Assembly (NCBI GenBank): GCA_001898505.1
Contig: MKTZ01000001.1
Span: 930,001 to 994,000, forward strand
Direction: 5' to 3'
Length of the DNA stretch: 64,000 nucleotides
From: Sphingobacteriales bacterium 50-39
Lineage (GTDB): Bacteria; Bacteroidota; Bacteroidia; Chitinophagales; Chitinophagaceae
Positions 24,110 to 32,209 of the stretch are shown here, in pieces. Made by a program: the position numbers and the translations under genes. Position 1 is the stretch's first letter. The number at the start of each line of letters is the position of its first letter. Below the pieces are notes generated by a model. The model was not told where the DNA came from, did no database searches, and saw nothing but the letters and a program-made list of their open reading frames with translations.

Positions 24110-25306
24110 TCAGAACACTTCTCCCAGGTTGACGAAGAACCCACCCGAGCCATGGGCGCCCCATCCATAATCCACGCAGAGATTGGTCCTTGAAAATTTA
24201 TTCAGGCTGATGCGTATTCCAAGACCATAGCCCGGCGCCAGGTATTCGAAGCGGCCTGAGCCTTGTTCAGAGAAGGATTGCGCGTTGGCGAAGACCACGC
24301 CTCCAAGCAGGCCATTGGGCAGGATCGTGAACCTGTATTCGGATTCGAGGTAGAGCATGTTCCGGCTACGGAAACGCCCCTGGATATAGCCTCTGGCCGT
24401 ATTGCTATAGGTGTCCCAGCCTGTGCTGGGGAGGAGCAGGTAGGGAGGGGCGCCGCCGGTGGTAAACCAGTCATAGCTCCAGAGGGCCAGGACGTTGTGG
24501 GTGCTGCCGGGCCAGCGGATGTATTTGCGCAGGTCGAATGTCAGGGACTGCCAGTTGGCATCGCTGCCCAGGAAGGTGAAATTGGGTCTGTAGCTGATGC
24601 TGGCATATCCGCCGTTGTCGGGGTTGATCTGGTTGCGGCGGCTGTCATACAGGAAATGCAGGGAAATACCGGATGCCAGTTCGGTACCATGTAGACCATA
24701 TCTTTGAAAATCAGTCACTTTTCCAGCTGGTGGGTCAATTTCTTCCACGTCCCAGAGATAATCCAGGTCATACCCAAGTCCCATATAAATGTCTTTCGAT
24801 ACCTGTCGCATAATGGCCTGGTGGAGACGTAGATAGGCATAGTCGATGTTATAGCCACTGTCCGCAGGGCTGTTGCCGCCCAGGCCGTAGGTGAGGGAGG
24901 GGTATTTGAGGTAGCGCCAGTCGGTGACGATGTTGTACTTATTGTTCTTTGTCCAGATATCGGCCTGGATGGGAAAGATGACCTGCTTGTACTGTGAATA
25001 AGTGATACTGGTGAGGATGCTGGATATATTGGCCTGGCTCTGTTCGCTGGTATAAAAGGCGAAATTGGAGCTAAGCACTCCTGCGAATCCCGTTTGCAGG
25101 GTATAGCCTACCACGGGGAGGGCGGATATATGGAGCTTGCCTGTCTTTTGATGGGAGGAATCCTGGCGATTGGTCTTTGTGCCTTTGAGGAAGCTGCGTC
25201 CGATGTCAACGAGATCTACCTGATCGTGCGCATCCTGGGGTCTCACCGTCAGGGACAGGAGCATAAGGATGGGGGACAGTAAAAGTATTTTTATCCGTGT
25301 GGCCAA
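24110..25306 (-). CDS. Omp85/BamA-type outer membrane beta-barrel without POTRA domains
   Basis: A 398-residue outer membrane protein: signal peptide at residues 1-23 (ends TVRPQ), then a series of alternating amphipathic strands forming the surface-antigen barrel of the Omp85 superfamily. The conserved loop motif is seen as ARGYIQGRF, and the last strands end in an aromatic residue (NLGEVF). There is no room for POTRA repeats, so it is not BamA itself; short barrels of this type are common in Bacteroidota and may be lipases' or transporters' partners. Substrate unknown. It converges on the GH51 gene. Confidence 0.8.
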   Translation of the reverse strand: MATRIKILLLSPILMLLSLTVRPQDAHDQVDLVDIGRSFLKGTKTNRQDSSHQKTGKLHISALPVVGYTLQTGFAGVLSSNFAFYTSEQSQANISSILTSITYSQYKQVIFPIQADIWTKNNKYNIVTDWRYLKYPSLTYGLGGNSPADSGYNIDYAYLRLHQAIMRQVSKDIYMGLGYDLDYLWDVEEIDPPAGKVTDFQRYGLHGTELASGISLHFLYDSRRNQINPDNGGYASISYRPNFTFLGSDANWQSLTFDLRKYIRWPGSTHNVLALWSYDWFTTGGAPPYLLLPSTGWDTYSNTARGYIQGRFRSRNMLYLESEYRFTILPNGLLGGVVFANAQSFSEQGSGRFEYLAPGYGLGIRISLNKFSRTNLCVDYGWGAHGSGGFFVNLGEVF

Positions 25307-25405
25307 ACAGATTTTATTCCGTCACAAGATTACGGCAAATTTGCCGGCACCGTTGTGCATGGTTTGTAAAATATCGGTTAATCCGGGGTGTTTGCCGGCG
25401 AGGGT

Positions 25406-26359
25406 TTAGACTTCCCGATATTCATTTAGTTTATGCAGCTCTAAAATAGTTGTCTTACCGTCGTCGCTCTCCTTGTACATGGGTATAAACTTACCATTGA
25501 ACTTTATCTCATGGTAAGTATAGGAGGTGCGTTGCAGCACCTGGTTGGAGTATACGTCGTCGAATCCGCGGATGAGCACATACAGTTCCACGTCAGCTGT
25601 CTTCATATCTTCCCAGGTGAGGCCCCGGAGGGGACTTTTTTCGTCGAGGGGATGGACGACCGTCCAGTTCATCGAGAGGTTCTCGACCTTGCTACGTTCC
25701 AGCTGCAGCTCGTAATACCTGTACTCCGCCGGTCCATCCGATTGTATCTGCAAACCCACGTTGACCCGGATCTCCACGTCGGTGAGGGTATGTTTGTCCT
25801 TATAGGAGGCGAAGCGGAACATGAGAGCCTGACCATCTTTATAAGGGCTGATGAGGGCAAGGTCGCTGAATACGAGGTAGGCTCTTGGGCGGGCAAAGCG
25901 GCCATACATCAGACCTGTCGCCAGGGCAAAGGAAAGGAAGCCGGTCATGGCTTCGATGGAGGCGACAAAATTGGCGCCGTCTCCTACCGGATTGACCCGG
26001 CCATATCCTACCGTAGTGAAGGTCTCGGTGCTGAAGAAATAGGCTTCCTTGAATTTAGCCCAAGAGGTGGCGCCAATGACACCCTGGAGCTGGTCGATGC
26101 CTATAAGCAGGTAGATGAGCGCAAAGATAAAGTTGAATATGAGGTAGACCAGGACGAGGATGCAGGCGAACTTCCATCTCGGCAGGGTCAGCATGTGATG
26201 AAAGATGCTGTATCTGTCCAGGAAGGGGAGCCCTTCCTTGCGGATGTTGAAGGTGCCGTCCCTGTTGATAAAACGTCCCCCATAGGAGCTTGCATTCGTG
26301 CCAAAGCCCGTGTCGTTATTGGTCTTTAACCAGGGATCAATTTTTTTGCTTAGGGCCAT
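25406..26359 (-). CDS. Inward-rectifier-type potassium channel (KirBac)
   Basis: A 317-residue channel. Two membrane helices (about residues 63-88 and 125-150) flank a pore loop with selectivity filter TTVGYGR near residue 114. The C-terminal half is the immunoglobulin-like cytoplasmic domain of inward rectifiers (FRFASYKDKHTLTDVEIRVNV; TWTVVHPLDEKSPL-type strand). The amino terminus has the slide-helix-like stretch before the first helix. It lets K+ pass the inner membrane and is likely gated by ligand or lipid. It lies 18 bp downstream of the FAD/Fe-S gene, possibly the same transcript, but no functional link is evident. Confidence 0.92.
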   Translation of the reverse strand: MALSKKIDPWLKTNNDTGFGTNASSYGGRFINRDGTFNIRKEGLPFLDRYSIFHHMLTLPRWKFACILVLVYLIFNFIFALIYLLIGIDQLQGVIGATSWAKFKEAYFFSTETFTTVGYGRVNPVGDGANFVASIEAMTGFLSFALATGLMYGRFARPRAYLVFSDLALISPYKDGQALMFRFASYKDKHTLTDVEIRVNVGLQIQSDGPAEYRYYELQLERSKVENLSMNWTVVHPLDEKSPLRGLTWEDMKTADVELYVLIRGFDDVYSNQVLQRTSYTYHEIKFNGKFIPMYKESDDGKTTILELHKLNEYREV

Positions 26360-26377
26360 ATGATTGGTTTTGCGAAA

Positions 26378-29296
26378 TTATGAATCTGCCAGCGCCTCAT
26401 ATAATACCTCTACCGGGTGCAGGGCCTTTCTTCCCGTGCCATCTTTGATCTGGTGGCGGCAGCTGGTGCCCGGAGCGGCAATGATCACTTCTTCCGGCTG
26501 GCGGCGGACAGTGGGCAGCAGCACCAGCTCGCCTATTTTCTGGGAGAGGTCGTAATGTTCTTTTTCGTAGCCAAAGGAGCCGGCCATGCCGCAGCAGCCC
26601 GATGGGATGACCTTTACGGAATAGTTCTCCGGTAAGGATAGCAGCCTGACCGAGCCGGCCACGGAGGAAAGCGCCTTCTGCTGGCAATGCCCATGCAGTT
26701 GGATCTCCCGAGGTGCGTTGGTGAACTGCGAAGGAAATATATTTCCCCTGGCTATCTCTCTGGCGAGGAAGTCGTCGATGAGGTATGTGTTGGCCGATAG
26801 CTTTTGCGCCGCCTCGAGCCATGCGTCATCGGCCAGATCGGGATATTCGTCCTTAAAGGTGAGGATAGCGGAAGGTTCGATGCCGATGAGCGGGGTGTCT
26901 TCCGTGATCAGGGGGCTCAGGGCCCGGACGTTGGCCGCCGCGATCTTTTTGGCCTGGCGTAGCAGACCTTTGGAAAGCCAGGCGCGACCGCTTTCGCCAT
27001 GCTTCGGGATGATCACTTCATAGCCCAGGCGCTCCAAAAGGAGGATGGCTTTTATCCCTATCTCCGTGTCGTTGTAGTTCGTGAATTCATCGCAGAAGAG
27101 ATATACGCGGCCCTTAGGGAATGACCCCCTGGAGGAGTGGTGGTGATACCATTTTCGGAGGGTGGTGGAATGCAGCAGGGGCATGCTTCTGTCGAGGGCA
27201 AAGCCGGAGAACTTTTTGATCCATCGTCCTGTCAGCCGGCCCTTTACCACCTTATTATAAAGACCGGGCATGATAGAGCCCAGCCGGGCCGAGGCAGCGA
27301 AGTTGGCGATCAGTCTGCTGCGGAAGGGTACGCCATTGGCATCATAGTAATGCTGGAGGAATTCGGCTTTTAGCTTGGCGACGTCCACGTTGGACGGGCA
27401 TTCGGACTTGCATCCTTTACAGCTGAGACAAAGGTCCATTACCTCATATATCTCTTTATTGTCATATCTATTAGGCTTATCCGAATGGGTGAGGAATTCC
27501 CGGAGGATATTGGCTCGTGCCCGCGTCGTATCTTTTTCATTGCGGGTAGCCATAAAGGATGGGCACATGGTGCCTCCTGACAGGTGGGTCTTGCGGCAAT
27601 CACCCGAGCCATTGCATTGTTCCGCGTGCTGGAGTATATCCTGGCGATGGAAGCGGAAGATGGTGGGGAAGGCAGGTGTCTTCTGCCCTGGCTCGTAGCG
27701 CAACATGGAATTCATAGAAGGGGTATCCACTATCTTGCCGGGATTGAAGATGCCTTGCGGGTCCCAGGCCTTTTTGATGATGCGCATCAGCTCGTAGTTT
27801 TTCTGGCCTACCATCTGCGGGATGAACTCACCCCTGAGTCTTCCATCTCCGTGCTCACCGCTGAGGGAGCCGCGGTATTTTTTTACCAGGGTAGCTATTT
27901 CTTCCGCTATGGTGCGGAAGAGCTGATTGCCTTCGACTGTTTTCAGGTTGATGATGGGGCGAAGGTGTATCTCGCCACTACCCGCATGGGCATAGTGGAC
28001 GGAATAGAGACCGTGCTTCTTTAGTATCTCGTTAAAGTCACGGATATAGGCGGGCAGGTCCTGGACGTCCACTGCGGTGTCCTCGATGACCGGAACGGCC
28101 TTGTCGTCGCCCGGAAGATTACTCAGCAGTCCTAATCCCGCCTTGCGGAGGGTCCAGATCTTTTTGGTGTCTTCACCGAATAGTAGCGGAAAGTGATAAC
28201 CTAGTCCCGCAGCCCGCATATCCGCCTCGACCTTTGCTGCTATTTCTTTTATCTCGTCCCGGGTGTTGCGGGAGAATTCTATTACCAGAATGGCGCCAGG
28301 GTCGCCCTGGACGAAAAAGCGATTCTTACGTTGTTCGATATTATCCTTGGTGCACTCCAATATATAATGGTCGATGAGCTCGCTGGCGCTGGGACTGTAT
28401 TGCAATGCGATGAGATTGGCCCGGAGGGATTCGTCTATCGTATTAAAATGTACGCAAAGAAGGCCCGACTCGGCCGGAGGCAGGGGAGAGCAGTTGAGCT
28501 TTATCTCCGTGATAAAGGCCAGGGTGCCTTCCGAGCCTGCCAGGAGAGTGCAGAAGTTAAAGTCCGGCATGCCTACCGTAAAAGGGGCTGTCTCCACCAG
28601 GAGGTCGAGGGCGTAGCCAGTATTCCGCCGCTCGATGGAGGCTTTGGGGAATTCCTTGCGTATCTCCACCTGGTTGTCGTAGTTGCCCAGGATGCCCCGT
28701 ACTGTCCGGTAGATGTTGCCTTCCAGGCCGGGGGCCTCACATTTGGCGTGAAAATCATCCGGCGAGAGGGATTGGAAGGTGGCTTCGGAGCCGTCACTGA
28801 GCAATGCTTTGACCTCCAGGAGGTGTTCGCGGGTGCTGCGGTACACGACTGAATTGGACCCGCAGGAGTTATTGCCCACCATGCCCCCGATCATGGCCCT
28901 GTTGGCCGTAGAGGTTTCGGGGCCGAAAAGGAGGCCATGGGGCTTGAGATAGAGGTTCAGTTCGTCCCTGATGACGCCCGGCTGGACCCGGACCCACCGT
29001 TGTTCCTTATTGAATTCCAGGATACTGGAAAAGTATTTGGAGACATCCACTATGATGCCTTTACCCACGACCTGTCCTGCCAGGGAGGTGCCGGCTGTGC
29101 GGGGTATGAGGGAAACATTTTCCTTATGGGCATAGGCAATGAGCTTCTTCAGGTCATCGATAGTTCGGGGGATGGCGACGGCCAGCGGCATTTCTCTGTA
29201 GGCGGACGCGTCGGTGGCATATAGGGTCCGCATGGTCGTGTCATAGTAGAATTCTCCTTCCAGTGTCCGGGCCAGTTGAGGCAGTGTTTCGCTCAT
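26378..29296 (-). CDS. FAD-linked and Fe-S-binding oxidoreductase, D-lactate dehydrogenase-like
   Basis: A 972-residue fusion of three parts: an FAD-binding PCMH domain (residues about 30-250, IPRTAGTSLAGQVVGKG), the FAD-oxidase C-terminal domain (to about 530, with ending motif SGEHGDGRLRGEF), and a glycolate-oxidase-like Fe-S half with CNGSGDCRK, CLSCKGCKSECP and late CCG-type cysteines (GHCQQKAL, SGCCGMAGSFGYEKE). This architecture is that of respiratory D-lactate or 2-hydroxyacid dehydrogenases (YdiJ/Dld-type), feeding electrons to quinone at the inner membrane. The substrate is inferred. Its start overlaps the end of the methyltransferase gene by 56 bp. Confidence 0.9.
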   Translation of the reverse strand: MSETLPQLARTLEGEFYYDTTMRTLYATDASAYREMPLAVAIPRTIDDLKKLIAYAHKENVSLIPRTAGTSLAGQVVGKGIIVDVSKYFSSILEFNKEQRWVRVQPGVIRDELNLYLKPHGLLFGPETSTANRAMIGGMVGNNSCGSNSVVYRSTREHLLEVKALLSDGSEATFQSLSPDDFHAKCEAPGLEGNIYRTVRGILGNYDNQVEIRKEFPKASIERRNTGYALDLLVETAPFTVGMPDFNFCTLLAGSEGTLAFITEIKLNCSPLPPAESGLLCVHFNTIDESLRANLIALQYSPSASELIDHYILECTKDNIEQRKNRFFVQGDPGAILVIEFSRNTRDEIKEIAAKVEADMRAAGLGYHFPLLFGEDTKKIWTLRKAGLGLLSNLPGDDKAVPVIEDTAVDVQDLPAYIRDFNEILKKHGLYSVHYAHAGSGEIHLRPIINLKTVEGNQLFRTIAEEIATLVKKYRGSLSGEHGDGRLRGEFIPQMVGQKNYELMRIIKKAWDPQGIFNPGKIVDTPSMNSMLRYEPGQKTPAFPTIFRFHRQDILQHAEQCNGSGDCRKTHLSGGTMCPSFMATRNEKDTTRARANILREFLTHSDKPNRYDNKEIYEVMDLCLSCKGCKSECPSNVDVAKLKAEFLQHYYDANGVPFRSRLIANFAASARLGSIMPGLYNKVVKGRLTGRWIKKFSGFALDRSMPLLHSTTLRKWYHHHSSRGSFPKGRVYLFCDEFTNYNDTEIGIKAILLLERLGYEVIIPKHGESGRAWLSKGLLRQAKKIAAANVRALSPLITEDTPLIGIEPSAILTFKDEYPDLADDAWLEAAQKLSANTYLIDDFLAREIARGNIFPSQFTNAPREIQLHGHCQQKALSSVAGSVRLLSLPENYSVKVIPSGCCGMAGSFGYEKEHYDLSQKIGELVLLPTVRRQPEEVIIAAPGTSCRHQIKDGTGRKALHPVEVLYEALADS

Positions 29297-29957
29297 GGCG
29301 CAAATTTAGCGAACAAATGGTTATCCAGGACAGGTGATGGCTCCTTCCTAAAAGCCTGTTGGTGAGGGAGTGTGGGTTGAAGTGCAGGCGGTATGAAAAG
29401 GCGGTCAGGTCCTTGCGGGACAGGGGAGTATCCAGGATATGTATTTCCCCGCCCTCCTTTAGCTGCATAAGTGCGGCGGTAAGGACGTCCTTCAGAGATG
29501 GAAAATACTGTATGGATGCCGAGAAGATGATGGCGTCAAAGGTAAGCCCCTGTATAATGCCTGAATAGAAATCCCCGCACATGAACTTGAGGTTGGACTG
29601 GTGACGAAAGACCCTGGCGGCTTGTTGCAATACCTGGAGGTCCCTGTCGAGACCCAGAATGCGGTGACCGGGGATGGAAGCCAGGTGATGGGAGAGCCAT
29701 CCATTGCCGCAGCCGACCTCCAGGATGCTGCTGGCCTTCTCCCGCAGGGCAAAGTGGTGCACGAGCCTCTGACAGGACCTTTTGCGAAGCTGCCAGTGTT
29801 TGTATTGCGGGTGTGTTTTTGGTAAGTTCGGGAGCTGCGCCACTTCTTCATCCGTGAAGCCCCGTATACATCTGTCGTGATGACCCGGATGCAGCGCCAA
29901 CCTGCTGCTGCTCTTGTCCAGACCGGGGATATAGATATTGTTCGTCTCGATGCTCAC
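29241..29957 (-). CDS. Class I SAM-dependent methyltransferase
   Basis: A 238-residue methyltransferase with motif I ILEVGCGNGWLSHHLA near residue 78, acidic LGLDRD at the end of strand 2, and FDAIIFSASIQYF at strand 4. The substrate is unknown. The segment FNPHSLTNRLLGRSHHLSWI looks like a natural family ending, but the frame runs on for another 25 residues into the start of the FAD gene, and the region before it (TPLSRKDLTAFSY) appears shorter than in relatives I remember. A small deletion or a lost stop codon is therefore possible. It is divergent from the ECF sigma gene, 82 bp away. Confidence 0.75.
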   Translation of the reverse strand: MSIETNNIYIPGLDKSSSRLALHPGHHDRCIRGFTDEEVAQLPNLPKTHPQYKHWQLRKRSCQRLVHHFALREKASSILEVGCGNGWLSHHLASIPGHRILGLDRDLQVLQQAARVFRHQSNLKFMCGDFYSGIIQGLTFDAIIFSASIQYFPSLKDVLTAALMQLKEGGEIHILDTPLSRKDLTAFSYRLHFNPHSLTNRLLGRSHHLSWITICSLNLRHERNTASTGPDTGRRILL

Positions 29958-30039
29958 CCTCTCCGATACGGTTAATCAAAAAGAAAGGATGCTTTGTGCG
30001 GGTGGATGTTCGTATTTTATAAGATTTTTTTTATTTTTA

Positions 30040-30636
30040 ATGACTACGACAGCTGCCATGGGAAATTCAGGTCCTGATATCACTTCATTGCTTTACGGTG
30101 TCTCCGCCAATGGGGATGAAGCAAGCTACAGGCAGCTGTTCGATATTTTTTTCCCTTCGCTGTATCGATTTACCCGGTATTTTTTAAAATCTCCCGAGCT
30201 GGCGGAAGAAGCCGCTTCGGATACAATGATTGCTCTCTGGGAGCATCGGGACAAGCTGATGGCCATCGGGAATGTCAAGGTCTGGCTTTTTGTGATAGCC
30301 CGGAGCAAGTGCCTGAATATCCTTAAAAGGCAGCAAGTCAATCCAACCCTGTCGCTGGATAGCATTCATGTGGAGATCAGCTTCCCGGGTAAGGACCCTG
30401 AGGAGATCTATATCAACACTGAGATGCGGAAGAAAATGGAAAAAGCTGTCAATTCCCTGCCCCAGCGGTGCAAGCTCATCTTCAAGCTGGTGAAGGAGGA
30501 GGGGCTCAGCTACAAGGAGGCGGCGGATATTCTTCATATTTCACCCAAGACCGTCGATGCGCAGCTGGTGACGGCATTTAGGAAAATTACTCAAGCTATA
30601 AGGCTGCTATGGACACGCGAATCATACAATTATTAG
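30040..30636 (+). CDS. ECF-type RNA polymerase sigma factor
   Basis: A 198-residue ECF sigma factor. Region 2 is seen as LFDIFFPSLYRFTRYFL and AEEAASDTMIALWEHRD with VKVWLFVIARSKCLNIL; region 4 as SLPQRCKLIFKLVKEEGLSY followed by the helix-turn-helix AADILHISPKTVDAQL. The ATG at 30040 was chosen; the longer frame adds 34 residues without family likeness. The last 28 bases overlap the following gene, whose product has a FecR-like anti-sigma N-terminus, so the two are a coupled sigma/anti-sigma pair. Its targets probably include the operon itself and polysaccharide genes, as for other Bacteroidota ECF factors; that is inferred. Confidence 0.9.
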   Translation: MTTTAAMGNSGPDITSLLYGVSANGDEASYRQLFDIFFPSLYRFTRYFLKSPELAEEAASDTMIALWEHRDKLMAIGNVKVWLFVIARSKCLNILKRQQVNPTLSLDSIHVEISFPGKDPEEIYINTEMRKKMEKAVNSLPQRCKLIFKLVKEEGLSYKEAADILHISPKTVDAQLVTAFRKITQAIRLLWTRESYNY

Positions 30637-32189
30637 CCCGAAAATTATCAGGTGAAGCGACGGCTGAAGAGCTGGCCGAGCTGGATGAGCTGCTGACCCG
30701 CAATCCCGAAGGCGTTTATTATGCGGAGCTGATCGGTCAGCTATGGGATGAGGGGAAGATGCGCGCTCCTATGGATACGGATATTCTTTATATGAAACAT
30801 ATTGCCCGGCACCGCCCGGACTTCCGGGGTTTGGGGAAACTGTCCGTCAAGCCGGTGATAGAGACCGAGGAGCGGCTGATCGAGACGGGGGAGCTGCGGG
30901 ATGAGCCTTTTCAACGCCCTCCTTTGGAAGGCCATGGGCGAAGATATTGGGTGGGGTGGGCCGGCGTTGCGGCCGCGGTGATTATTACACTGGGGTATTT
31001 TCTATACCATGGCAGCGCTATAAAAGTTCCTGTTGCCGTGGCGGAAAAGGATCGTGATTATTGGTTGCAGCAACTGGATCGCCTGGCGCGACCGGTGCTC
31101 TATCACCTGGCGCAGGATGATCTGAAGAAGAGCATGCCGGTGGTGCTGTCCCTGCGGACGGATGATGCTGTCTCGCGTACGAGGGCGTCTTATCTGGAGG
31201 CTTTTGGCCGGGTGCTGGCCGGTGTCGCTCCCTGGCTGGAGGGAGAGGGCGGATCTGCAAAGGAGGTGGCCCTTCGCAATCAATACAGGGCATGGGCATT
31301 GGATGCTATACGACATGCGACGGATACAGCCGCGGCGGATCATATGGCGTGGGACAGTCCGGAGCAGGCACTGGTGGATGCGGCCTTTTTTGCCTATGCG
31401 CTTGTGCGTTGTCCCTGGTTGTGGGAGCACCTGGATACGGTGGGACGCCGGCATGTGGTGGAAGCGCTGGTGAGCACGCGGAAGATACGGCCCGGCTTTA
31501 ACAACTGGATATTATTTTCGGGGATCATCGAGGCATTCTTCTGTCAGTATGGACTGCCCTGGGATGAGATGCGGGTGGACTATGCCATTCGTCAGATGGA
31601 GCAGTGGTATGTTGGGGACGGTCTTTATTCGGACGGTCCCAAATTCCATGACGACTATTACAACAGCTATGTCATACATCCTTTTCTCACCACTATCACG
31701 GACATCGTGTATAAGAAGAATGGGGGATATGCGGCCATGTTAGAGCGATTCAGACAGCGCGACGAGCGGTATGCGCTGATACAGGAGCGGCTGATCAATA
31801 CCGATGGGAGCTATCCCGTGCTGGGCAGGTCGGTAGTGTACAGGGGCGCTGTCTTTCAGCATCTGGCGGACATGGCCTGGAAGAAACGATTGCCTGTGCA
31901 GCTGAAGCCTGCCCAGGTACGCTGTGCGTTGACAGCTGTCCTGCGGAGGACAATGGAGGCGCCGTCTACCTACACAAAAGAGGGATGGCTGAATATCGGC
32001 GTATATGGATCACAGCCCGGGCAGGCGGATATATATAATACAACCGGGAGCCTGTACCTTTGTTCTGCCATCTTGCTGCCATTGGGACTGCCGGATACGG
32101 ATGAGTTCTGGTCCGGCGCCGCGGAACCGTGGACAGCACAGAAAATATGGAGTGGACAGGATGTATCCGGGGATCATTCCATAGATTAG
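30609..32189 (+). CDS. Anti-sigma N-terminus fused through a membrane helix to a DUF2264 (GH154-like) domain
   Basis: A 526-residue protein with an unusual composition. Residues 1 to about 72 look like the cytoplasmic sigma-binding part of Bacteroidota FecR proteins (LLARKLSGEATAEELAELDE). Residues about 113-133 are a single membrane segment (WAGVAAAVIITLGYFLYH). From about residue 147 to the end runs a complete DUF2264 domain: DYWLQQLDRLARPVLYHLAQ, FNNWILFSGIIEAFF, GDGLYSDGPKFHDDYYNSYV, and the ending EPWTAQKIWSGQDV. As I recall, DUF2264 corresponds to GH154, which contains beta-glucuronidases. The usual FecR beta domain is absent. It overlaps its sigma gene by 28 bases and precedes a GH88 gene by 20. 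The inferred role is a membrane anti-sigma factor whose periplasmic sensor binds or cuts a uronic-acid-containing glycan. Catalytic competence cannot be judged here. Confidence 0.85.
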   Translation: MDTRIIQLLARKLSGEATAEELAELDELLTRNPEGVYYAELIGQLWDEGKMRAPMDTDILYMKHIARHRPDFRGLGKLSVKPVIETEERLIETGELRDEPFQRPPLEGHGRRYWVGWAGVAAAVIITLGYFLYHGSAIKVPVAVAEKDRDYWLQQLDRLARPVLYHLAQDDLKKSMPVVLSLRTDDAVSRTRASYLEAFGRVLAGVAPWLEGEGGSAKEVALRNQYRAWALDAIRHATDTAAADHMAWDSPEQALVDAAFFAYALVRCPWLWEHLDTVGRRHVVEALVSTRKIRPGFNNWILFSGIIEAFFCQYGLPWDEMRVDYAIRQMEQWYVGDGLYSDGPKFHDDYYNSYVIHPFLTTITDIVYKKNGGYAAMLERFRQRDERYALIQERLINTDGSYPVLGRSVVYRGAVFQHLADMAWKKRLPVQLKPAQVRCALTAVLRRTMEAPSTYTKEGWLNIGVYGSQPGQADIYNTTGSLYLCSAILLPLGLPDTDEFWSGAAEPWTAQKIWSGQDVSGDHSID

Positions 32190-32209
32190 CGTAAATTTTC
32201 GAAATTACT

